Assembly: GCA_026987995.1 (NCBI GenBank)
Contig: JALSMC010000327.1
Span: 1 to 5,638, forward strand
DNA from: Sulfurimonas sp.
Lineage (GTDB): Bacteria > Campylobacterota > Campylobacteria > Campylobacterales > Sulfurimonadaceae
Length of the DNA: 5,638 bases
Reading direction: 5' to 3'
Below the pieces are notes generated by a model. It was not told the origin of the DNA. It worked only from the letters and a program-made list of their open reading frames with translations, and ran no database searches. Position numbers and translations under genes: made by a program. This document shows positions 1 to 5,638 of the stretch, piece by piece; positions within the stretch are counted from its first letter, which is position 1, and every line of letters starts with the position of its first letter.

Positions 1-1262
1 GTATGTTTTTTTACACAATCTTCACAAAAAATCACCTCATCTCCACCATATAGACACTCTGTACAAATATATTTAGCATCTTTTTTCTCACATCTATGGC
101 ATGGGACTTTTATAGCAGCATTGCGTGCGACTAATTTTATGAGATGTTCTTGTGTACCATGGAACTCTTTTTTAAACTCGATAATTAAGTCGGTTGAGGA
201 TCCAAAGTCATAAGTATACTCTGTCTTTTTAGTATGTGTGAGCGACTCTACATACTCATCCATCTCTAATTCATCTCTTCCTTGTCTAAAGCTACTCATA
301 TGCCCACAACACTCTAACCAAATATCTCGTAAAAAAGTGTCTAAATGCTCAAGTCGTGCCTTATCTGAGATAAGAACATGCAAAAAGTAGTCTGTTCTGT
401 ATTTATCTGTTATTTTAAAAAGATAACTAGAGTCAGCACTCTTATCACTCTCTACGTACTTTTTCGCACATGCACCTACATGTCTCTGTATGCCACTCTT
501 TGCATAAAAACCATGACAGATATTACAAACGACCTTATCCGTAGGACTATAAGCAAAATCAGCTTTTTCATAAAGCACTTGATCTTTATTTTGCTCTATG
601 GCAGTTCTCATTTTCTCTTTTATATCAAATTCTTCATCTTCATACTCCTCTTGAGTAAGCACATCGTTCATATTTCCCTTACTCATCTCATCCATATTCA
701 CAAGACTCATAATCATAAATATCTCTTGAAGCAACATTACTATAACAACAAACTCTTTCTCTTTACCAAGGTTGGCAATTTTTGCAGTATCGAGAGTCAA
801 AAGTTGTGAATCCTCCTCAAAAAGTAAAAAACTCTCGGCTATCTCACTCTCATGTGAAGTAGTGCTTTTAAATAGTTTATATTCAGACTGATAATGATTG
901 ATGAGATTTTGCAGACACTTTAGTGTATCTTTTCCCATAAATGCCATTATGTCATGAGCAATTTGTGAAATTTCATTCTCTATCTTTTGGCTATCTCCAC
1001 TACTAATAATCTCTGCTATATCCTGTAAAAGTGCAGCCATAACAGAACCAACTTCAAGTGTATACTCATCTATAAAAGTATCAAAAGTGTTCGCTGCTAC
1101 ACCCGCTCTACTCTCAAGAGAATCTATAAAACCACCACTAGCACTATTAATAATACCAATATACATATAGAGTAGCTCTTCACCTGCATAGAGCTTATCT
1201 TTTAAGCCTTTTGTCTCAAAAAAATCTACTATATTTTTAAAATCATTTTTATAATCATTCAT
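1..1262 (-). CDS. Zinc-cluster protein with pRiA4b ORF-3-like C-terminal half (3' end outside window)
   Basis: This frame is open from an ATG at 1262 to the left edge, giving 420 residues with no stop, so the C-terminus is missing. Residues 1-230 are predicted mostly helical and match no family I recognise; residues 200-235 are acidic and then charged. A possible first zinc site is C246-x2-C249-x11-H261-x3-C265. Next come the FLRDIWLECCGHMSSF segment (310-325) and YDFGSSTDL (351-359), which I associate with pRiA4b ORF-3-like proteins. A second cluster follows: C388-x2-C391-x8-C400-x2-C403-x9-C413-x2-C416-x3-H420. Its spacing resembles treble-clef or HIT-type fingers. I chose ATG 1262 because TAAGGA lies 8 bases upstream; an in-frame ATG at 1271 would overlap that site. 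One base separates the gene from the res stop, so it is probably the last known member of the abi-res operon. No signal peptide or membrane segment is evident, so it is probably cytoplasmic. The gene is certain; its function is not known. Confidence 0.88.
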   Translation of the reverse strand, partial: MNDYKNDFKNIVDFFETKGLKDKLYAGEELLYMYIGIINSASGGFIDSLESRAGVAANTFDTFIDEYTLEVGSVMAALLQDIAEIISSGDSQKIENEISQIAHDIMAFMGKDTLKCLQNLINHYQSEYKLFKSTTSHESEIAESFLLFEEDSQLLTLDTAKIANLGKEKEFVVIVMLLQEIFMIMSLVNMDEMSKGNMNDVLTQEEYEDEEFDIKEKMRTAIEQNKDQVLYEKADFAYSPTDKVVCNICHGFYAKSGIQRHVGACAKKYVESDKSADSSYLFKITDKYRTDYFLHVLISDKARLEHLDTFLRDIWLECCGHMSSFRQGRDELEMDEYVESLTHTKKTEYTYDFGSSTDLIIEFKKEFHGTQEHLIKLVARNAAIKVPCHRCEKKDAKYICTECLYGGDEVIFCEDCVKKH

Positions 1263-1263
1263 T

Positions 1264-3816
1264 TTAAACATCCTTACAATTTGTTTTTTTCTTATACTCT
1301 ATATCTAATAGTGTAAAATGCTTTTTAGCATATGCTATCTGCCACTTCTCACGACCTCTCAAGTCTCTCTCTTGTTCGCTTCCCTTTGTTTCTACGACAA
1401 ATGCACCCTCGCTCTCATCATGTTTTATTATAACAAAGTCTGGGTTATATGTACCTAAGGGTGTTTTTATCTTAAAACTATTTGGAAGTTTTGTGAAAAA
1501 TTTAACATTTGTATCAGCACAGTTGATAAATTTTTTCTCCGTATCGGAGTCCCAAGCTTCTGCTTCATAAAGACCTCTTTTTGTATCTTCTAAGTTATAC
1601 CCCTCTATAGTCTCTAAAAAGACATTACTAAACTCATAATAATCATCTATTTTTTTATAAACCAAAGCATCTCTACTCAGCATCTCAAACATCACATCTT
1701 CAAACGCTACGACTACCTCTTTGACATAGGCATCACTATTTTTTACAAACTCTTTGACAAACGTATCAAACCCGAAGAGTTCAAATATAGAGATGATGGT
1801 TTTACGAGAGAGTCCTATCTCTTTTTCTATGATGTTTACTATGTTTGGGAGTTCCTCTTCATACTCTAGTTTCAGACTTTTTTCATCATTTACAAAACCA
1901 TCTAAGGCACTATCTAAACTACCAAACTGTTTGAGAATTTTTTTCTCTCTCACTTCTATAGCTTGGAGTTTAAGCACGACTTCCTCTTTATACTTTGAGC
2001 TATCTAAATTAATCTCATAGATGGTTTTCTGTTTTAACTTTTTCCACAGTGCTTGAAACTCCTGCATTTGTGCTAAATCAGGACGAATTTTTGCTATTTT
2101 TCTTTTTCTTATATCATTTGGTTTTACACCATCACTCACACCACTCACACTATACTCTAGCTGTAGGCTCTTTGCGAACTCATCAAAACTCTCATTGGCT
2201 ATAACGGTAAGCCTGTTTATGCTTTTATCGTTTATTCTCTCACCCTCTGCGTTTACACAAAGTCTCACACCACGACCTAAAATTTGGCGTTTTTTCATCT
2301 CTGATTTTGTATCATTTAGAGTTGTTATGAAAAATACATTCGGATTATCCCATCCCTCTTTTAAAGCACTATGTGAAAATATAAAACTTACATCTTCATC
2401 AAAACTCAGGAGTTTTTCTTTATCTTTCATTATCAAATCATAGGTTTTTTTCGCTAGTTTTCTATCGCTATCATTTCCTTTTAACTCATCCACAAAACCA
2501 CTCTTGCGTTTAGCAAAGTATGAAGCATAAATGTCACTCGCGTTTACATCTTTAAAACTCTTATAATCGACCTTATGTTTGTCAAATTCAGTACAAAAAA
2601 AGTTCTCTATCCAGCCCTCTTCCTCTTTTAAAAAATTTGCGACCTTATCTATAAAAAATAGACTGAGTACCTTTATATCTAGTTTTTTGAGCACTTCAAA
2701 CTTCTCCATATGAAGTTTTATAGCTTCACTTATCTGCTGCTCTTGAACTTGACGTTTAACCTGTCCATTAATCTCATGCAGTCCTAATTTTAAACAATTT
2801 TCAAACTGAATAAAGGAGTCTTTATAATTTATTTCATCCACTATAAAACCAGTATAAATAGGATTTTTTGTTTTAGTTTTTAAACTATCATCACCTTTTA
2901 TCTTTACTATCTTTTTTACAAACTCATCTTTGTTGTTTACTATGAGTTCAAGTGATGACACTGGTCTTTTTGACTTTTTATCTATCTCTATTTTGAGTAC
3001 ATTTATATATATGTCATTGATAGTTTGGTTCTCACTTAAAGCCAAAACATCTATTTGCTTGACAAGTCCACTCGCTAGTGCTTCTTTTGGGCTTAATGAG
3101 TACAAAAGGTTGTAAGTGTTTTTGTGAGTAGCAGAGTAACGCAAAGTAAAAAGAGGGTTAAGCTCACTTATAGAGGTTTTAGAAAGTTCACTCTCCATAT
3201 TTTGTGGTTCATCCAAAATGAGAATTGGTCTTGTTTTTTGAAGAGACTCTTTAGGTGTTCCCACAAAACCTTCTCTAAGTGTATTGAGTACTGTACCACT
3301 GCGTTTAAAGCTGTCTATTGTCATAACCATGATGTTGAGAGCATCATCACGTATGAAGTGCTTGAGTGAACCTAAACGCGAGGAGTCATACTCAAAGTAA
3401 TCATAAGGAAAATTAAACACATCTCTGAAATGACTCTTCATACTAGAGAGTGAATTAAGCACTCCCTCACGAATAGCAATAGATGGCGTTATAATGATAA
3501 ACTTACTCCAGCCATACTTAGCATACATCTCTAAAATAGTTTTGATGTAAACATAGGTTTTTCCCGTTCCAGTCTCCATCTCTATACTAAAGTCAAGACT
3601 CTCTAACTCTTCACTTTTTGAAACCTTATTTTCTTTTTGGATGATGTTTAAGTTCGTAAGTATCTCTTGCTCATCAAGATTCAAAATATTAGAACAAACT
3701 GCTTCTCCGTCAAAGATATCATATTCGCTTTCTAACTTAGATTGTCCTACAAAAAGGTCTAGTGTGGCGTTCATAGCTTTTGTTTGGTGGGGTTGGGAGA
3801 GGTATTTTATCTGCAT
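1264..3816 (-). CDS. res: Type III restriction-modification system, Res (helicase-endonuclease) subunit
   Basis: This 850-residue protein is the ATP-dependent cutting subunit of a type III restriction enzyme, which normally acts only in complex with Mod. The superfamily 2 helicase motifs are in order: Walker A METGTGKT (80-87), DEPQ Walker B (202-205), SAT motif III (228-230), HSALKEGWDNPN motif V (482-493) and QILGRGVRL motif VI (511-519). The C-terminal PD-(D/E)xK nuclease is visible as NPDFVII (791-797) and VVETKG (807-812), so the catalytic residues D793, E809 and K811 appear intact. The length is somewhat under the roughly 970 residues of EcoP15I Res, but no core motif is missing and the frame is unbroken. 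ATG 3816 is preceded by GGGAGAG and overlaps the abi stop by 10 bases, indicating co-transcription. The oddity is the partner: the only mod sequence nearby is a fragment without a recognition domain. Res may therefore be idle, use a Mod encoded elsewhere, or have been repurposed. Confidence 0.96.
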   Translation of the reverse strand: MQIKYLSQPHQTKAMNATLDLFVGQSKLESEYDIFDGEAVCSNILNLDEQEILTNLNIIQKENKVSKSEELESLDFSIEMETGTGKTYVYIKTILEMYAKYGWSKFIIITPSIAIREGVLNSLSSMKSHFRDVFNFPYDYFEYDSSRLGSLKHFIRDDALNIMVMTIDSFKRSGTVLNTLREGFVGTPKESLQKTRPILILDEPQNMESELSKTSISELNPLFTLRYSATHKNTYNLLYSLSPKEALASGLVKQIDVLALSENQTINDIYINVLKIEIDKKSKRPVSSLELIVNNKDEFVKKIVKIKGDDSLKTKTKNPIYTGFIVDEINYKDSFIQFENCLKLGLHEINGQVKRQVQEQQISEAIKLHMEKFEVLKKLDIKVLSLFFIDKVANFLKEEEGWIENFFCTEFDKHKVDYKSFKDVNASDIYASYFAKRKSGFVDELKGNDSDRKLAKKTYDLIMKDKEKLLSFDEDVSFIFSHSALKEGWDNPNVFFITTLNDTKSEMKKRQILGRGVRLCVNAEGERINDKSINRLTVIANESFDEFAKSLQLEYSVSGVSDGVKPNDIRKRKIAKIRPDLAQMQEFQALWKKLKQKTIYEINLDSSKYKEEVVLKLQAIEVREKKILKQFGSLDSALDGFVNDEKSLKLEYEEELPNIVNIIEKEIGLSRKTIISIFELFGFDTFVKEFVKNSDAYVKEVVVAFEDVMFEMLSRDALVYKKIDDYYEFSNVFLETIEGYNLEDTKRGLYEAEAWDSDTEKKFINCADTNVKFFTKLPNSFKIKTPLGTYNPDFVIIKHDESEGAFVVETKGSEQERDLRGREKWQIAYAKKHFTLLDIEYKKKTNCKDV
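1271..1276 (-). promoter_or_regulatory. Ribosome binding site of the zinc-cluster gene
   Basis: The minus strand reads TAAGGA eight bases before ATG 1262. It lies inside the last codons of res, as expected for translational coupling. It decides between ATG 1262 and the in-frame ATG at 1271, because the latter overlaps the site itself. Confidence 0.7.
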
Positions 3817-4682
3817 AATTCAATACTCTCCCAATCATTTACAAACCCCATAGAAAATAGATTAACATTGGAATATTTTAAGATGAGATTTTTAATCTCA
3901 TTCTTCAGGTTAAATTCTTCATCACCTATCTTCTCAAGCATAAAAATTATCATCGCTATAACAAAAAATATCTTTTTACTATTTAAAGAATCAAAAACTT
4001 TTTGGTTTTTTGGTTTTTTAGGTTCTATCGCTAAAACCTTGTTCCATAGTCTACTATGATGTGCACATATATTTCGTACATATGTTAAGGTATGTAACCA
4101 GTTTTCAAAAACAAGAGGTTTTATGTTTATCTCTTGGAGTATCTCTCTTCGATATTTTTCTTTTAAGTTTGCAAATATTTTTGATAAAGTATTAAAAGAT
4201 ATTATCTCTACCATCGACCACACTGGCAAATATTTTTCATCATATTTTTTAAAATACTCTTTGACAAATATCTCTTTTGAACGTGCTGTTTCACTTTTTA
4301 TAGTGTTCATTACTTCACGATGTTTTACTTCATCATGAAACATATCCATATCAGCATAAGAAAAAGCTCCACTCTGTTTTGCCATAGTATGTGCTAACTG
4401 TGTTCGTATGTAGACTTCTATTTTTTCTATCGAGTAAAATATCAAGTTTCTAAATGCTTTATCGAAATAATAAAGCTGTAAAACCTCTTCAAATTTTGCA
4501 CTATCTTTAAAGCTATTATTCTCTTCATAAAATGGATGAAAGTATGCACTTAATCTAAAGTAGTTAATATGTTGCAGTTTTCTTGTAGAAAATGCTTCAT
4601 TTACTATGGTTAAGTTTCTTGATTTTAAAAGTTGTGTTTGCTCATCATATGAAAGTGAAGGTTTCGTGTATGAGGGTTTCAA
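3807..4682 (-). CDS. Abi_2 family abortive-infection protein (AbiD/AbiF-type, HEPN domain)
   Basis: This 291-residue protein matches the Abi_2 family throughout: KPSLSYDEQTQLLKSRNL (7-24), INYFRLSAYFHPF (39-51), PVWSMVEIISFNTLSKIF (153-170), the signature RNICAHHSRLWN (203-214) and a late GFVNDWE (279-285). R203 and H208 form the R-x4-H motif of HEPN domains, many of which are RNases; the family is linked to phage exclusion by arresting the infected cell. Target and trigger here are unknown. I chose the TTG at 4682 because a strong GGGGAGG lies 7 bases upstream and the resulting N-terminus aligns with family starts; no in-frame ATG lies near it. The gene sits between the mod remnant and res, overlaps res by 10 bases and has its own promoter. 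Its sampled sequence is poorer in GC than mod or res, suggesting a separate arrival. No catalytic residue looks lost. Confidence 0.94.
   Translation of the reverse strand: MKPSYTKPSLSYDEQTQLLKSRNLTIVNEAFSTRKLQHINYFRLSAYFHPFYEENNSFKDSAKFEEVLQLYYFDKAFRNLIFYSIEKIEVYIRTQLAHTMAKQSGAFSYADMDMFHDEVKHREVMNTIKSETARSKEIFVKEYFKKYDEKYLPVWSMVEIISFNTLSKIFANLKEKYRREILQEINIKPLVFENWLHTLTYVRNICAHHSRLWNKVLAIEPKKPKNQKVFDSLNSKKIFFVIAMIIFMLEKIGDEEFNLKNEIKNLILKYSNVNLFSMGFVNDWESIELCR
3826..3832 (-). promoter_or_regulatory. Ribosome binding site of res
   Basis: The minus strand reads GGGAGAG inside the end of the abi gene, about 9-11 bases before ATG 3816. Its place within the upstream gene, together with the 10-base overlap, suggests that Abi and Res translation are coupled. 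Confidence 0.6.
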
Positions 4683-4689
4683 AACAAAA

Positions 4690-4696
4690 CCTCCCC
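4690..4696 (-). promoter_or_regulatory. Ribosome binding site fixing the TTG start of the abi gene
   Basis: The minus strand reads GGGGAGG, a strong Shine-Dalgarno match, with 7 bases between it and the TTG at 4682. This supports TTG as the true start. A weaker start codon behind a strong site may keep the level of a potentially toxic protein moderate, which is an inference. Confidence 0.75.
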
Positions 4697-4738
4697 GATT
4701 TGCACATTGTAAAGAGGTGGAGGAGATATGTTAGTGGC

Positions 4739-4747
4739 ATTATAGCA
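4739..4747 (-). promoter_or_regulatory. Extended -10 promoter for abi-res-zinc-cluster operon
   Basis: The minus strand reads TGCTATAAT, a perfect TGnTATAAT extended -10. No good -35 is seen at 17 bases, as is common for extended -10 promoters and for Campylobacterota. The expected start of transcription is near 4731, leaving a leader of about 50 bases before TTG 4682. This gives abi and the genes after it expression independent of anything upstream of the mod remnant. Confidence 0.7.
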
Positions 4748-4758
4748 CAGTATACTGT
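4747..4758. promoter_or_regulatory. 12-bp perfect palindrome touching the abi -10, candidate operator
   Basis: ACAGTATACTGT reads the same on both strands and overlaps the first base of the extended -10 (TGCTATAAT). A dimeric repressor bound here would block RNA polymerase. It has no following T-run on the minus strand and is GC-poor, so it is not a convincing terminator for mod. That it acts as an operator is inferred from position only; no regulator gene is in the window. Confidence 0.4.
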
Positions 4759-4791
4759 TAGTGCACTTAACTTTTCTTCTCATAACAAGCA

Positions 4792-5553
4792 TTAAAGTGT
4801 CTCTAAATCAAGGTTGGAGTGTAAGTTTAGTTTTACACTATCGCCCAATGCTTTTTCGTAGCAAATAAGTTTTGCTTTCTTTGGCACTGCGTTTATTATG
4901 TCGTTTTGTATCTCTTTGTCGAAACAGAAGTAGAACTCTCTGCTCTCTTCATAGAGTTTTGTGAAGTTGTAAACGCCACTCTCTAAAGTCTGTGTTTTTG
5001 CACTGAGTGTGAAGCCGTTTTTGAGTCCTACTTCATAGACTAGGTCTAACTCTTTTGCGCCCCCAGTTAAGATATTCTCTTGAAATACACTCATTTTTAG
5101 CATTTTCTCTATGGCTTCGAGTGAGTCACTTGGTCTTTTTTTGAGTTCTTTGAACTTTTGGAAGTTTGAGTTATCTAGGTAGTATGACTTAAAGCCATCT
5201 TTAAGCCCAAGTTTTTTAATGACTCTTTTTATACGCTCTTTTGTGATGTCGCTTATCTTTTTATAGCCTGCTTTATAAGCTTCACTCTTCTCATCTGTCG
5301 CTTCAGGGAGTTGGACTAGGATGTACTTTCTATTGTCCCCATCCTCAGCGTTTAAGTCCATAACAGCATGAGCCGTTGTACCACTTCCTGCAAAGAAGTC
5401 TAGGATAATATCATCTTCTTTTGTACACAACTGACATAGCACTTTTAATAAATCCACAGGTTTTGGTGTATCAAATAATACCTTTTCATCAAATAAGCTT
5501 TTTATTTTATTTTTTGCTACTTCTGTGAGCCACTTGCAGATTACAAAAAACAA
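4792..5553 (-). pseudogene. mod: C-terminal remnant of type III DNA methyltransferase Mod
   Basis: The 253-codon reading matches the C-terminal part of Mod, the subunit that recognises the site, methylates adenine and directs Res. Motif X is at FDTPKPVDLL (27-36), motif I at DFFAGSGTTAHAV (52-64) and the motif II strand at YILVQLPE (77-84), followed by the helical and C-terminal region typical of Mod. In this beta-class enzyme, DPPY (motif IV), motifs V-VIII and the target-recognition domain should lie before motif X, and they are absent. Mod proteins are usually about 600-650 residues, so more than half is lost. Family resemblance starts around residue 11 (position 5523). The only early start is a TTG at 5553 with no usable ribosome binding site; the next in-frame ATG falls inside the methyltransferase fold (M65). 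The frame closes at a TAA at 5572-5574, and no upstream frame continues the protein. It should neither bind a target nor methylate. Decay by deletion is the likeliest explanation; a split gene with its front half elsewhere is less likely. Confidence 0.88.
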
Positions 5554-5638
5554 CCTACAATTTAAGCTAAATTAAATTTTAAAAAAAGCCTTTCATATCC
5601 CATAAATGTTATAATTATCTACCAAAAAAACAATAACT
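5554..5638. other. AT-rich non-coding stretch replacing the front of mod
   Basis: All three minus-strand frames carry stops here, and I see no methyltransferase sequence. The stretch is strongly A/T-rich with two A7 runs (5581-5587 and 5624-5630). It looks like an intergenic promoter region rather than gene debris. The change from mod-like coding DNA to this DNA falls between about 5523 and 5553, marking the probable deletion or insertion junction. Confidence 0.6.
5607..5615 (+). promoter_or_regulatory. Rightward extended -10 promoter at window edge
   Basis: The plus strand reads TGTTATAAT, a perfect TGnTATAAT, with no clear -35. It would start transcription near 5622, heading out of the window. 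It suggests a divergent gene beyond the right edge, so the DNA next to the mod fragment belongs to another transcription unit. The core in such AT-rich DNA can arise by chance. Confidence 0.45.

Larger units (their letters stand above)
4729..4763. repeat. 8-bp direct repeat flanking the abi -10
   Basis: TGTTAGTG (CACTAACA on the minus strand) occurs at 4729-4736 and again at 4756-4763, 27 bases apart start to start. One copy lies just downstream of the -10 near the expected transcription start, and the other lies upstream, overlapping the end of the palindrome. The layout could be a paired protein-binding site, but two 8-base copies in AT-rich DNA could also be chance. Confidence 0.4.

Noticed and set aside
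378..809. Plus-strand open frame of 143 codons with hydrophobic stretches
   Set aside because: It lies wholly inside the minus-strand zinc-cluster gene, lacks a ribosome site and is low in complexity. It is a shadow frame.
3999..4022. Short AAAAAACC repeat (about 2.5 units, minus strand) inside abi, as a phase-variation tract
   Set aside because: There are too few units for a contingency repeat. It encodes the EPKKPKNQK segment in frame, and the family C-terminus follows intact.
1754..4338. Several plus-strand open frames of 61-91 codons
   Set aside because: All sit opposite res or abi, which have clear family motifs. Their Ser/Phe-rich content is typical of antisense reading of AT-rich genes.
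4747..4764. Palindrome after mod as a rho-independent terminator
   Set aside because: The stem is AT-rich with no loop to speak of and no T-run after it on the minus strand. The promoter overlap makes an operator more plausible.
4592..4795. Plus-strand open frame of 67 codons spanning the mod-abi gap
   Set aside because: It overlaps the start of abi and the abi promoter, has no family resemblance and ends at the mod stop. It is not supported as a gene.
5551..5553. TTG at 5553 as the true start of a complete 253-residue protein
   Set aside because: No ribosome site is correctly placed (AGG abuts the codon). The first ten residues do not resemble Mod, and the product would begin just before motif X, so a remnant is the better call.
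5562..5603. 13-codon minus-strand frame (ATG at 5603) upstream of the mod fragment as a leader peptide
   Set aside because: It has no ribosome site and no codon pattern suggesting attenuation. Short frames like this are expected by chance.

Overview
The window is AT-rich. It favours ATA, AGA, TTA and AAA codons and has T-rich intergenic DNA with extended -10 promoters. This suits a free-living member of the Campylobacterota (Sulfurimonas, Sulfurovum or Arcobacter-like), but that assignment is inferred from composition and protein flavour only. No rRNA, tRNA, CRISPR array or insertion sequence is visible.

All genes lie on the minus strand, so transcription runs from right to left. From right to left the layout is as follows. 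(1) 5554-5638 is a very AT-rich non-coding stretch with a perfect extended -10 (TGTTATAAT) facing right, out of the window. (2) 4792-5553 is the C-terminal part of a type III DNA methyltransferase (mod). It keeps motif X and motif I (FAGSG) but lacks the DPPY catalytic motif and the target-recognition domain, and it has no credible start codon. (3) 4683-4791 is a short intergenic region with a TGCTATAAT promoter, a 12-bp perfect palindrome against it and an 8-bp direct repeat on both sides of the -10. (4) 3807-4682 encodes an Abi_2 (AbiD/AbiF-type) abortive-infection protein with the HEPN motif RNICAHH. (5) 1264-3816 encodes an apparently intact type III restriction subunit (res), overlapping the abi gene by 10 bases. 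(6) 1-1262 is a gene running off the left edge. It encodes at least 420 residues with a helical N-terminal half of unknown function and a C-terminal half that carries two putative zinc-binding clusters and resembles pRiA4b ORF-3-like proteins.

The simplest reading is a type III restriction-modification locus in a defence region. An abortive-infection gene sits between mod and res, and mod has since lost its front half. Because abi, res and the zinc-cluster gene are tightly packed (10-base overlap, 1-base gap) and have their own promoter downstream of the mod remnant, they could be expressed as a three-gene unit without mod. Whether that unit works as a defence system of its own or is a decaying remnant cannot be settled from this sequence. 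It is the most interesting question in the window.
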